Assembly: GCA_012064415.1 (NCBI GenBank)
Contig: SSNU01000261.1
Location: 1 to 64,000 of the forward strand
DNA: 64,000 bases
Source: Gyrodactylus bullatarudis
Taxonomy: Eukaryota; Platyhelminthes; Monogenea; Gyrodactylidea; Gyrodactylidae
Direction of reading: 5' to 3'
A model generated the notes under the pieces. That model saw nothing but the letters and a program-made list of their open reading frames with translations. It was not told where the DNA came from and did no database searches. Made by a program: the position numbers and the translations under genes. Shown here in pieces: positions 35,301 through 45,241 of the stretch (the stretch's first letter is position 1; every line of letters begins with the position of its first letter).

Positions 35301-37661
35301 GACAGACAAAAACCACATTTGTTCAGTTTTCTTTCACCACTATCTCCAAATGTAAGTTTGTGTTTTTACTTCAAAGTAGTAATGCATTAAAATTATTATT
35401 ATAGGTATGGGTATATGTAATTCTCTCGTATATTCTTGTCTCAATGAGTCTCTTTACAATTGCCCGACTTAGCAATAACGAATGGCAAAATCCACATCCG
35501 TGTGATGAAGATTCACCGGAACTCAGAAACCCCTTTACACTATTGAGTAGTTTTTGGTTTTATGTTGGAGCTTTAGTCAATCAGGGCACTGAAATGGCTC
35601 CTCATTCAACATCTAGTCGCATGTTGACTGGTATTTGGTGGTTCTTTACGCTGATCGTTATATCCACATATACAGCTAACTTGGCAGCATTTTTGACTGT
35701 CGAAAATCGAAAATCACCCATCGAAAGTGTGGATGACTTGGTTAAACAGACAAAAATCAAGTATGGAACCCAAGGACAGGGTTCAACCTATGCATTCTTT
35801 GTTGTGAGTTTTGAAACTACCTTTTTATTCCATATTTCTCATTGTAACCACTCTCAGGATTCAAATATGACATTGTACAAAAAGATTGGGGAATATTTGA
35901 AGGCAAATAAGGAGAATTTAGTCGATAACGCCGATACTGGAATAAAGCGGGCTCTCACTGAAGATTATGCTTTCATTCTTGAATCAAGTTTTAGTGAATA
36001 TTACTCTAGAAGGTATTGCAATTTAACTCAAGTTGGTGGTAATCTTGGATCAAAAGGTTATGGAATTGGTCTTCAAAAGAGTAAGCAAACTCAAACGTTT
36101 TTTTTTCTAAATAATATTTTCATCATTATAAATAATTTCTAGATTCAATTTGGACAGACAGAATAACAGATGCTATTTTAGCTTTGAAAAGAAATGATCG
36201 ATTAAATAGTTTAAAAAAGAAATGGTGGGACTCTCAAGACGTCGATAATACGTGTAGTGATTCAAAAGAAGCGAAATCATTAGGAGTTGAACAGGTCGGC
36301 GGAGTCTTTATTATGCTCATAATTGGATTTTGCATGTCCTTTATAGTTGCCATGATTGAATTCTACTCTAAAGCGCGTAGAAATCTCAAGGGTAAAGTGA
36401 GTTTTCAAAGAAGAATTTAATTTTATTGAGTATCGAAAATAAAACTCATCGATATGAAGTTGGGAATCGATGATTTTTACGAAAACCTCGATTTTTTCAT
36501 CAAAAATTCGAATTTTTTGGAATCCTACTCCTGTTGCCTTCTGAAAAAATATTTCGATTTGGCGCCAAAATCCCATTTTTTCGAACTTTAAACTGAAATT
36601 TTTTATTGATTTAAAAGTGAGAGGGTGATTAAAAGTTGATTTTCAGGATCACAATAAGACAAGAAATCCAAATATGCTGAATCTGTTCTAATGCATAACT
36701 TCATTATCGTTTGGAAGTCGAATTTCGATTTTTTGATTATCTTCACCACTTGAAAATTAATGAAATTTCGACAAATAAAAATCCCTCGAAAATTTTTCGG
36801 CGATATTTGGTAATATATATCTGAAAATCAACTTATAATCACCCTCTCACTTTGATTTCAATAAAGTTCCAGGTTCGCAAAAAAGACCATATTTTTCATT
36901 AAAAAAAATTTTTTTTCAGAAAATTTTTCTTCAAATCGTGAAAAGCAACATTAGTATTCCAAAAAAATCTTCAATATATTCGAATTTTTGATGAAAAAAT
37001 CGAGGTTTTCGTAGATTCCTAACTTCATAACAACCAACTTTATTTTCATTGTTTTTGCGGAAACTTGAAGTATAATTTTTTTATAAATAGGAAATTCTTA
37101 GAGCCATGTGGAAGGAGCTCAAATTTGCTATGCGTTGTTTGACATCATCAAAGAAGCCGAAACCAGATACAAACAAAAATGGGAGCAGTTATCAGCTGGC
37201 TTGTTCTCTCCCAGAAGCAAAAGAATTAAATACTGGATTGATTCCAATTTACTCAGATAACAATGAAGGTCCAATTTTTCTGGGTCCCAAACAAATTCAC
37301 CAAATGGGATCTGATCTTGATGCTCAACCTAAAGATGAATCATGTATGTTTCGAAAATATTTAATACATCATCAAACTACTTACAAGTATTAACTTTTTA
37401 TTTTCAGTTGAAGAAAATTTTGATGAGAATTTGTCAGAATCTTATAGTGAATCTTCCTGTTCTATGACCGGAGATAATTTATCTACTTCCCCTTGTAAGG
37501 GACAATGCACATCTTCCTTTGATTCGCAAACAAACAATCCCTTATGGATGCCGAATAGTGGGAATCCGAAAAACTTCAACTTCGATGGAAACGAATCGAA
37601 CCTTGGTCATCAAATGTATCCTACACATGTGTACAGAAACTCTGATAGAAATTTAATTTGA
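14357..37661 (+). CDS. Kainate-type ionotropic glutamate receptor subunit (16 exons found, start exon missing)
   Basis: Exons: 14357-14577, 19294-19458, 27602-27856, 27912-28075, 28513-28566, 29894-30073, 33348-33506, 33557-33670, 33733-33837, 34955-35134, 35190-35351, 35405-35803, 35858-36080, 36143-36396, 37091-37343, 37408-37661. All junctions keep phase and sum to 1047 codons including stop. Exon 1 gives the hydrophobic core of a signal peptide (FFFLFIILLAG). Exons 2-8 form the amino-terminal domain (VCELMACGIIGLIGPKSN; AYAFNMTGEQYQYLF; TPKITGEIVFN). Exons 10-14 give the ligand-binding halves S1/S2 and the pore. Exons 15-16 are a Ser/Asn-rich cytosolic tail. The protein is a glutamate-gated cation channel of the plasma membrane. 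The start Met must lie in an upstream exon. The phase-correct acceptor of exon 8 is TTTTTTAAG at 33556, not the nearby CAG. Confidence 0.9.
15594..15960. repeat. CTAGTT-family terminal-inverted-repeat unit
   Basis: Begins GATATGAATATGAGATTAG and ends CATATAAACTAGCTTTA, which are inverted relative to one another. It shares the inner text AATGCGCCAAATTTCAACTTT with units at 24.4, 29.4 and 46.9 kb. It belongs to the MITE-like family described at 26.56 kb but lacks the long fold-back arms. Confidence 0.5.
16756..17220. mobile_element. MITE, copy 1 (AATAACACAGTC ends)
   Basis: Ends are inverted: AATAACACAGTCTTAC at the left and, complemented, AATATCACAGTCTTAC at the right, followed on both sides by a TTTGTAGAGAATTTTTC subterminal repeat. 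The interior matches 50.03-50.47 kb in the opposite orientation. There is no coding capacity, so it is a non-autonomous DNA element. Confidence 0.6.
20646..20936 (+). mobile_element. Penelope-like element relic
   Basis: An open plus frame reads LVIGLGKRITSPREIPKE, then MENGYPNKFVDKFI, and ends TYKFQCDFQYRRLGEIL. This follows the linker between RT and endonuclease of Penelope-like elements: the intact copy at 43-45 kb has SLVRNEFLKIERLTS, IKDGYPEAFINKH and VPFKGDAAHQVL in the same order and spacing. It belongs to a different, older lineage than that copy, and neither the RT core nor the endonuclease is present. Confidence 0.6.
22441..22490 (-). repeat. SINE 3' tail fragment
   Basis: On plus it reads TTTTTTTGAAATCGAACATT and continues TTTATTTATATACAGAATTA, the same tail as the SINE at 7.91 kb. 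The tRNA head is not present, so it is a 3' fragment or another element sharing this tail. Confidence 0.5.
22751..23187 (-). mobile_element. Internally deleted integrase-type (Ginger/KRBA2-like) DNA transposon
   Basis: The ends are a perfect 13-nt inverted repeat (GTTAATCTTGTTA). The minus strand between about 23080 and 22980 reads KTLIIEGLYSANNLS and ENFLSIEEIAEI. This matches the C-terminal region of KRBA2-like integrases and the copy at 54.4 kb (KTAIIEGLYSAN, ENFLSIEEVPEL). The integrase core is missing, so it is a deletion derivative. I see no clear target-site duplication. Confidence 0.5.
24399..24822. repeat. CTAGTT-family foldback/MITE unit
   Basis: The left end AAGCTAGTTTGCATGAAG and the right end CTTCATATCAACTAGCTTTG are inverted repeats of each other with the same GATGAGA continuation. 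The interior shares AATGCACCAAATTTCCACTT with other units. It lies in receptor intron 2. Confidence 0.6.
26555..27140. mobile_element. Foldback element A
   Basis: Outer ends GAGTTAATATGAAGATTGGA and, complemented from the right, CTAGTTAATATGAAGATGGG. Inner arms at about 26620-26720 and 26870-26970 are near-perfect reverse complements (both contain AGAGAGTGATCAAAAGTTGA on one or other strand). The right arm is full length and the left arm has a deletion. There is no coding capacity. Related elements are at 36.45, 55.66 and 57.75 kb. Confidence 0.75.
29376..29870. repeat. CTAGTT-family diverged unit
   Basis: The right end CTTCACATCAACCAGCTTTA matches the family terminus. The interior GAAAATGCACCAAAAAATCA and TTTGTCGATTTCGAAGAT match the 24.4 kb unit. 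The left boundary is uncertain. It lies in the intron just before receptor exon 6. Confidence 0.4.
30074..33347 (+). other. Receptor intron 6 (3.3 kb)
   Basis: Donor GTGAGT after the CCA codon, acceptor TTAATAG. It contains a short palindromic repeat at 32.64 kb and otherwise no recognisable gene. A tRNA-like string near 31.69 kb was examined and rejected. Confidence 0.5.
32641..32770. repeat. 130-nt palindromic CTAGTT-family repeat
   Basis: Nearly the whole segment folds on itself: the left half starts TTAAGATGAGAATTTACTGT and the right half reads ACAGTAAATTCTCATCTTCA. The loop includes TCGGATTCACAGAAAAA, which is shared with the unit at 59.2 kb. It is a minimal solo-TIR form of the family. 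Confidence 0.6.
34045..34463. mobile_element. MITE with ACACAGGGGGTCA inverted ends
   Basis: The left end reads ACACAGGGGGTCAGGAAAAA and the right end, complemented, ACACAGGGGGTCATGAAAAA. The inverted match continues through AAATTGCGGTAAAAAGTAAA and beyond for about 58 nt in total. Length is 419 nt with no ORF. It lies in receptor intron 9. I could not define a convincing target duplication. Confidence 0.7.
34610..34897. repeat. CTAGTT-family diverged unit
   Basis: The right end CCAACTTCATATCAATTAGC matches the family terminus, and the body has the usual runs of ATTTTT with a TGACGCCAAATCAAAATTT core. The left end is weak. It lies in receptor intron 9. Confidence 0.4.
34955..36396 (+). other. 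Receptor ligand-binding and channel exons
   Basis: S1 begins NQPFVISHNQD and carries LTITYQR with the glutamate-binding Arg. M1 is VWVYVILSYILVSMSLF. The pore loop is FWFYVGALVNQGTEMAP, with Asn at the Q/R-editing position. M3 is WWFFTLIVISTYTANLAAFL, with Thr in place of the first Ser of SYTANLAAF. S2 keeps GSTYAFF, the binding Glu in FILESS, the NLTQVGG strand and the two LBD Cys (RRYCNL and DNTCSD). M4 is GGVFIMLIIGFCMSFIVAMI. The closest family is kainate (GluK), judged by QTKIKYG and SPIESVDDL after M3. Confidence 0.88.
35804..35857 (+). other. 54-nt stop-free, frame-preserving intron in S2
   Basis: GTGAGT...CTCTCAG, 54 nt (18 codons) with no stop in the receptor frame. Splicing gives AFFV-DSNMTLYKK, the family length. 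Retention would insert 18 residues into the ligand-binding S2 lobe without ending the protein. Confidence 0.6.
36447..37042. mobile_element. Foldback element B
   Basis: The left end CGATATGAAGTTGGGAATCG and the right end CTAACTTCATAACAACCAAC are inverted. Inner arms around 36615-36660 and 36825-36870 carry the GAGGGTGATTAAAAGTTGAT block in opposite orientation. The element fills most of the 694-nt intron between receptor exons 14 and 15. Confidence 0.65.
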
Positions 37662-39147
37662 ACTTGAATCTTTGTGTAAATTTTATTTCATTCCTTTTGA
37701 AAGTTGAATTGAACTTTTTCATCCTCATAATCTGTACTTGTAATTTAACTTTTAGTTTATTCATCCCACAATTCACGGGTGCCTATACTTCAATTTAATT
37801 TTAATTCCCTTATTATTCAATTTATTTTATATATTAGAGATTATGCTACTGTAAAAATGACTTGATATTACATTTGTCTTCTAAAGCCCTCTACATTTGT
37901 CTCTGTTGCTGATGATATAATTGAAGAGAAAAAACCCAAAATTCAAAGAGATTATCTCAAAAAAGAAGACAGTTTTTATTAAATCAGAAACTTGTTGATT
38001 AGGAATGAAAGAATAGTCTTCTTTGTTCTTTATACTAATAGATTTTTAGAATAGAAAAGTTTTGAACCCTGAAAATTGAAATAGTATATTACAGGATACA
38101 GTGATATCATTTCAAACTTCAGAGAGGAAATCAAACCCTCCCTTTATTTGTGATCAATAATTTTATTGTATGATGTAAATTTAGAATAAAAAATTTTAAT
38201 TTTTCAAATTTATTAATTTCCCTAACTTAACTTGAGATCACCGTAGAATAAGCCAAATATAAATTTTGATCTTGCTAAATGAGATAATGGGACTTTCATT
38301 TGGGACGACACTATAAATTACAGTCTGTAATCTTTTTGCTCGAAATTTAACTTAATGCTTGTAACTAGATTTATCACTTCGTTATTAGAAATTAAGTCAA
38401 GCTGAAAAATATTTTGGGAAGAAAAATTCAAGAAAATTATTGTAGTTTTTACAAGATTTTCAACAAGATGTGTGATGAAGAGGTCTTTTAACTGAAATAA
38501 TGATATTTAATAGTAAAAGAGAATGAAGAGTTCACGACAAAGAATTTCATTCCTATAGTTTTCAAGGCTCTCATCAACAGGTGTAGAGATGGATTATTTC
38601 ATGGTGAATTTTACGCATTTATCTCACAATGTGAGACTCACATGCAACCAAGATAATTTCTTTAAGATGGATAAGAACAAAACAAGTAGGTTGCGATAAA
38701 AACAATGTTTTTTTTATTTTTAGACAATAAATTGAACATGATATTTTTCAAAAGATTAATTTTCATTTTTTTCGATTCGAATGCACATTTTATCTTGAAA
38801 TCATCATTGCAAAAAATAAATCAAAAACCTTATGAATCTCAAAAAATAGCATGACTGTACAGGTAAATTATGTAGAAATAATTATTGAGATTTTTGAGTA
38901 AGGACGTGAAATTTTCAAAATAAATTCCAATGGCTGAAGGTTTTTTGAAATTAGAAAAATAGAACATTCATACATTATAACGGTTAGAGGATTTTCAACA
39001 TTTTTTTGAGAAATTATGTTACTTTTCAAATATAATTTTCATTTCGGAATTAATTATGAGATACGTTTAAATACAGAGAGATCAACGGGTTTTTCTTCAT
39101 ATTTGATTTTCGTATTGATTTGAATTTTTGTCAATATTTAAAAATAT
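37662..39147. other. Receptor 3' flank
   Basis: The 3' UTR and poly(A) region of the receptor are expected just after 37661; AT-rich stretches with TTATT/AATAA runs are present near 37.8 kb. No gene is seen up to the convergent minus-strand frame. Confidence 0.4.
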
Positions 39148-41652
39148 TCAAAAATCGCTGTCAGTTTTCGCCCTGAATGGATACAAATTTGGCGGCACAA
39201 AGGTATTTCTTGTCCGTGAACATAGAGCTGTGAATTGGTCAAGAAATTGACTGGAGGCTGGGTTGGATACAAAGTTTCTGGATGAATCAATCGCTGCATC
39301 ATTATTTGAACTTGCAGACCACTGAGTTTTCCGTATGTAGTTATTCGTGAATTCTTTTGTTGAAGTTCCACAATAGTGATGAGTACTTCGTTGGAAATTT
39401 GTATCCGAATATCCTCTTTTTGCATTCAATTTTATATGTGCTGCATCTGGGTCATCTTTTTGTACCTTGAAATGAAATTTCGACTTGATCAAAAATAGCA
39501 AATATTTTCTCTTTTCTAACCAATTAAATTTTAAATTTCTCTTATCGTAATTATTCATAGAATTTAAGGTTTCACCTAGAAAAAAACAATAACGTTTAAT
39601 CTGACCAATGAAGCCTTTCTCTGCTATAAATGACAAGTTTAAAAATGATCAGGATATTTTAATAAAGACATTATTATCGAAATATTAATAATAATTACAA
39701 TTATTATCATTATTACTTTATAGTTAATAGGCCTTGATAATTTGTTCATAATTGACAATTATACACACGGAATCAGGATATATTATATTAATAAAATTAT
39801 ACACTGTATAGCATGTATGTTCTTAAATGTTCCGATTGAATTGGTTGGTTCAAAAACTAAATGAATGAAGAACAACCATATTTCTATTATATAATATTGT
39901 AACACAAGTTTAGTCTTTTGCGTAATAATACAATAGTCAGATCTGTATATAAGAATAAGAACTAAATTATCTTGTTTCTCTACTATTGTCTAGACATCAC
40001 AAAAAAATGTTTTCATGTCACACTAATTTTTCAATGATCCAAAATAATAAAGAGAACGAGTGACAGTTATTCTTGCAGAATATATTGTTCAATTTAAGGT
40101 AACAAGTTTTGGAAAAAAATTCAGATTAGTCATCAAAAATTACTAAGATAGAGAGAGTTTCTTTGTCTGACTGTCTCGTGAACAGAGAACAGAATATGAC
40201 CAAATTTAAGACAAGACGAGAAAAATTAGAAATCTTTCAGGATACAAACAGACAAGAAGGGAAAAATATACTCGCTCTCTTTCTTTCCTTAGTTTTTGAG
40301 ACAAAGAATCCGTTCTTACATGTTCTCGTCTCCCTTCAATTCAAGCTAGACAGCAAATATTACCTCAAGAAAATCTACTTGAATCATCGAATTTGCTCGA
40401 TATTTCTCTAAAGATATTATCTCTCTGTCTTGGGAAAAAATAAGAGAGTTGTTCAAAAATATAATTGCCTACTCTGATGATGATGATGTAAATTCATTCC
40501 CTTTCAATACAATTTCAAACCATTATACATACATACATACATACGTATATATTAGTATATTTATATATTTACAGTTGTGGATAAAAAAGAAGTAATATTA
40601 TTATAATAATTTTGGTATTATATACAGAAAAATAATAGAAGAGATGAGAGAAAAAAATGATAGATAAATAATCGATAATCAGTGTCTAGTAGACATTAAA
40701 TGTCTAATAGAGGAGATATGATGTTAGAGAAATTTTTTAAAAGAAAGAGACTTTGCTAGTTTGTGTGGTGTTTTCGCTCTATCATTATTCATTTAAAATT
40801 GTATATTATATTTATAGTGTTATCAATATGTATATTTTTCACCTCATTTCAATCGGACTGATACTTTTAATTAACAAAATCTTTTAAAAATGATTTTAAA
40901 TTTTTTGAGAACATTCTAAAATAATCAATAAAAACGCCACACCCCATAGATAGATTCATTTATAGAGAAAAAAGGGTGTTTTTATACCATGACTCATCAC
41001 ATTTGAAATATCTCCACATATTTATATATCCATAATAATGATAATATACTAAGAAATGCTAATTCTCTTATCTTTTTACAATATATCCATTCATTTATGT
41101 AAATCCAGTAATGATTTATTTACACAAATACGGAGCTTTATGTCAAAATATTTCTTTTGACCTTATTCCTAATCACATCTAAGGCATATCCGCCCATGAT
41201 TCATAAAAAAGTCTTCTCTATTAGGAATTATATAATTTTTTCAGAGTTACCTTATTCTACAGTTGTTAGCTCTTATGGATAATCTTTCAACTTACAAATG
41301 TGTTCAAATTTTCAAAGGAAAAGTTTTTCTCCATCATTTCTTCATGATTTATTGTCTCATAATGATTACTAATGTTGTTGTTACTCGTAAGGGGATTTGT
41401 CAACAGACTATCATTGTTATTATTATTGTTGATGTTGTTCAAAGTTGAAGAAAAAGAATTAAAATCATTCAAATTGCCATTGTTGCTGGTGTTAAAGTTT
41501 ATGCTTTTCAAGAAATTATGACTAGCAGTAATATCGTTTGAAGAATCTGTGGTATTGCTATTGTTATTTAGTGTTGCCTCAACAAAGAAGTTTTTTGATT
41601 GTGTCTTGTTAAGAATATTGAAATTTCCATCTTTCTTTTCTGAATTCTGCAT
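39148..41652 (-). CDS. Putative Asn/Ser-rich protein, two exons
   Basis: Exon 41296-41652 starts at an ATG (MQNSEKK), is rich in Asn and Ser (runs such as NNINNNNNNDSLL) and ends at a GTAAGT donor after NTF. Exon 39148-39465 begins after a TTTCAAG acceptor (VQKDDPDAAHIKLN), contains YCGTSTKEFTNN and SRTRNTFVPPNL, and stops at 39148. Both sites are phase 0, so the model reads 224 residues. No domain is recognisable; composition suggests a disordered regulatory protein. The first exon could equally begin at an acceptor (ATGCAG at 41647), making the gene longer. The 1.8-kb intron between is AT-rich. Real function unknown. Confidence 0.35.
40478..40560. repeat. Simple repeats
   Basis: A (GATG)-type run near 40478 and a TACA tetranucleotide run at about 40526-40546, followed by TA-rich sequence. 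Ordinary microsatellites in the intron of the Asn-rich candidate gene. Confidence 0.8.
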
Positions 41653-43210
41653 TGCATAATATAACAAGTGAAGAGAAAGAATTTGGTGTTTAAAGAATCT
41701 CGAGTAGGTGTAAAAGGATTAGCTCGAACTTTATTGAGTTAATTCGAGCCTTTTCTAATATATTCCATAAATGTATTTATCAAAAATTTATTATCCAGGT
41801 AAAAGAGGGAGCATGGTACAGGCTCTTGGATAAAATAATGATTTAAACTAGAAATATTTTGTTGAGAGAAAAATAACCCTCGAATCATTCATTAGCTCAA
41901 AATAAAATAAAGAATTTTATTGGTTAAAAGTTTTAGCCAATCATATTGCAATATTATTTTGATAATTTTTCACTACGCTTATAGCACAGAAAATTTTTCT
42001 CTTGTTTTCTCTTTAGTTCCAAGAATATTCAGCCATTAGAACGTAATCTTTTAGCTATCAAATTCAATTAGCGACTGAAGGATTTTTGATTCAAATTTTA
42101 GAGATTCACGCTATGATAAGAATACTTCATTGATTTTATTGCTACTCAAACATTATGTCTGGGAAGTAGAGTTTATATTGTCTAGCAGACAACGGATTTT
42201 CTCTTTCTAAAATATTCTCATTCTGATCACAGTCTACCTTTTTTTCCTTGTTGGCATAAAAATAATGACAAGTAAAATTGTCCACTCTGTGTTTTATTAT
42301 CCAAAACAGAAACAAGAACACATGAAAAAATCTTTTAAATTTTCGAATTTTTAATTTGAAAATTGATTGAATAAGTGGGAAAGAAAATGTCTAGACTTTG
42401 GAAAAATTGAAAAAATGATTGCCTACAATGAAAATTTACGACAAGTATCCTCTGTAACATTTTGGTCTATTGTACATTTTCTGTGGTATCATCTTGAGTC
42501 AAAAATTTGGGAAATCATTTTTCACAAAATTGAAAATATAAAAGCTTTTTTCTCTTATTTTGAGATTGGCTTACAAGCAGAGCTAAAAATTTTCTATTCA
42601 ACGAACAAAACATTTTAGAGCATCAAATTTTTTCAGGTTTAATGCTATTAACTTCTTTGTTATGATCTGTTTCCAAAATATAAATTTGCATTAATCTACA
42701 TAGATTTTTAAACTAAAGAAGGTAGATATCAAAAGAGCTTTTGATAAAAGATAGACAGGAATATCATTAATATTGTACTTATCATTGAGGATATCTTCTC
42801 AAATATCTTGAATCAATGTATTTCAAGGTTCAAGCTCAATTTTGTTATGGTGTTCAAATATATGCCAAGTATATTTGTTATTTATATCTTTTGTTGTATA
42901 TATTGTCAACCATTAGCGGTTCTTCTAACTTAAAAATTCCAATACCCGCCCGATACTGATCTACTTCAATTTGACCCAACAAAGCCACCACTAACAAAAA
43001 TTTCATTCATCAATTTCTTTAACTAAACTAAATAACGTTCACGAGCATTTTGGAATCTCTAGACGCCCAAATAAACTGAAAGTTTAAAATCAAGGCAACC
43101 TAGTTATCGATCGAAAGCTAATCCAGTGAATCTGAATAATTCAGAGAACTGAACTATATTGATTAATCTTCCAACTTTTGAGAAGAAAGATATTTTGGTG
43201 TTAGAATATA
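41653..43210. other. Intergenic, no gene seen
   Basis: AT-rich. One 83-codon plus frame at 42367-42618 looks fortuitous. No RNA gene or promoter is recognisable. The last 200 nt precede the Penelope ORF and may include its decayed 5' part. Confidence 0.4.
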
Positions 43211-45241
43211 TTGCAAGTATATCCCGTAAAAGATTCCTATGAGCCCATAACAAATTCTATTGAAGGAAACTTTATTTTCAACTTCCTGATTTTAGTTAGG
43301 AGGGTACTCAAATATCAAAATTATGAACTAGCTCTAGGGTTAATTACAAAGAATCTAAGTCATTCCTACAATAAGTCTAAGATTTATTCAAAGAAGGTAG
43401 ACTATCTTTTAGATAAAGGATTCATCGATGAAGCTCAAGCACAAACAATGAAGCCGCAATCTAACGAGATCGGAAGGTTGTATCTTCTCCCTAAAGTTCA
43501 TAAGGACCTAACCATGGGATTGAAATATAGGCCAATTCTCGACATGTCAGCAACTCCACAACATAGAATCGTCAAGTGGCTAACTGAAACTCTAACGCCT
43601 TTGAGGAATGAGCTATGCAAATTTTCAGTAAAGAATTCAGTCGAGTTTGTGGAAAAACTAAGGAATGTTGATTTCGCTTCTTCAAAAATGGTATCGTTCG
43701 ATGTCAGTTCCCTGTTTACAAATGTGCCGCTAAGAGAAACTGTAAAGTTTATATGTGAGAAGCTTAATGAATTTCCATCCATTTGCAGTATTCCCTCTGA
43801 AGTAATCTCCGATTTAATATTGATGACGGTTCAAAACATCGACTTCAAATTTGCTGGTTCCTACTTCAAGCAAACGGATGGTGTAGCAATGGGCAGTCCG
43901 ATTGGTCCACTCCTTGCGGATATGTTTTTTGCTTCTCTTGAAAGTCGACAAATGAGTGGCCTTATCAATTCTTCCCGCCTGTATGCGCGCTATCTCGATG
44001 ATACCTTTCTGGTCCTTGATGAAAGCAATGACATCGACGAAATTCTTTCGAATCTCAACTCCATGCATCGCGGAATCGAATTTACCAAAGAAGACGAGGA
44101 TGACAAGTCATTGAATTTTCTCGATGTTCTAGTAACCAAAGACAATGAAATCGCTCAGACAAGAGTCTTCAGAAAGAAATCAGTCCCTGCACAATTTATG
44201 CCTTTCCTTAGTTTCAGTCCTGTGTGTCAGAAAAAGAGCTTGGTGAGGAATGAGTTCCTGAAAATTGAAAGATTAACATCAGAGGTGAACAAGGTGAAGG
44301 ACAAAGAAATATTGAAGGAGTTATTAATAAAAGACGGGTATCCTGAGGCTTTCATTAATAAACATTCCAATATAAAGGTCAAAGCAGATGAAGATGTCGA
44401 GGAGCTCACACCGATTTATCTAAGAGTACCGTTTAAAGGAGACGCTGCTCATCAGGTATTAAACAACAAGCTCTTCGAAATAACAAAAAAGGCATTTCCA
44501 GGGCACAGACTTCAAATTCTACCCAGAACGACGAAGCTCATTCCAGACCTGAACAAAGATCCAGTCCCATGGCTTGAGAAGAAATGCGTGATCTACTTGT
44601 TCAAATGCAAATGCGGTTCAACCTATGTAGGTCAAACAGTCAGACCAGTGAAGGCGAGAATCAAGGAACACTTAAGTCCTGGCAACAAAGGTTCTGCGGT
44701 ACAAGAGCACTTGAAGGATACGAATCACACTGCTGATGTGAACAGCTTTAGCATCCTATTTCAAGCAAACCCTAGTGATCCTCCAAAGATGAAAGCAGAT
44801 GCTTTGAACAAAGCTGAAGCCCATTTCATCAAAAAGTTGAACCCAGCCCTGTGCAAGCAAAAAATCCTGGCCACTAAGTTAGGTCTAACGGGAAAAAGCA
44901 GGTTTACAAACAAAAGTAAGCTTGATAGAGCTGCAAAGCTACTTGAAAATTTCCCAATTTGCAGTTCCACCCAGAAACCCAATGCGAGCAAAGTTGGAGT
45001 GATAATTGAACAAAATGAGCAAGTAGTTGCAACTACGCCTCCCCCAAATGATCTCCAATCTTCTGCCCCGGTAACAATTACAACTGAGAATAAAAGTGAA
45101 AATCCAGAGAAGTCAACGGTAGTTGATAATCTAATTAAATCTCAGCCTGTAATTAACAGTATCCACAATACAAAAAAGGCTGCACCTGCAGTTGGCAAAA
45201 GAGGCAGAAAACGTAAAAAGTCTAAGTGGGCAGATATGTGA
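43211..45241 (+). mobile_element. Penelope-like retroelement, intact RT plus GIY-YIG ORF
   Basis: One 676-codon frame without interruption. Residues about 85-340 are the Penelope reverse transcriptase: LPKVHK, KYRPILDMSA, motif A VSFDVSSLFTNVPL at 161-174, motif B AMGSPIGPLLAD at 226-237, motif C YLDD at 261-264. A linker with DGYPEAFINKH follows. A GIY-YIG endonuclease lies at about 459-550: VIY at 460-462, YVG at 472-474, basic KARIKEH, catalytic Glu536 and Asn544. The tail ends in a basic GKRGRKRKKSKW. The frame opens at a TTG, the first Met is residue 80 (43448), and family ORFs are about 800 or more residues, so the 5' end is truncated. Codons are visibly less AT-biased than the surroundings, which suggests a recent insertion. 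Confidence 0.9.

Noticed and set aside
41263..41448. Plus-strand frame at 41.26 kb
   Set aside because: It is antisense to the Asn-rich candidate exon; its Ile/Val-rich composition is the mirror of AAT/AAC codons.
43498..44991. Minus-strand frames across 43.5-45.0 kb
   Set aside because: They are shadows of the Penelope ORF on the opposite strand.
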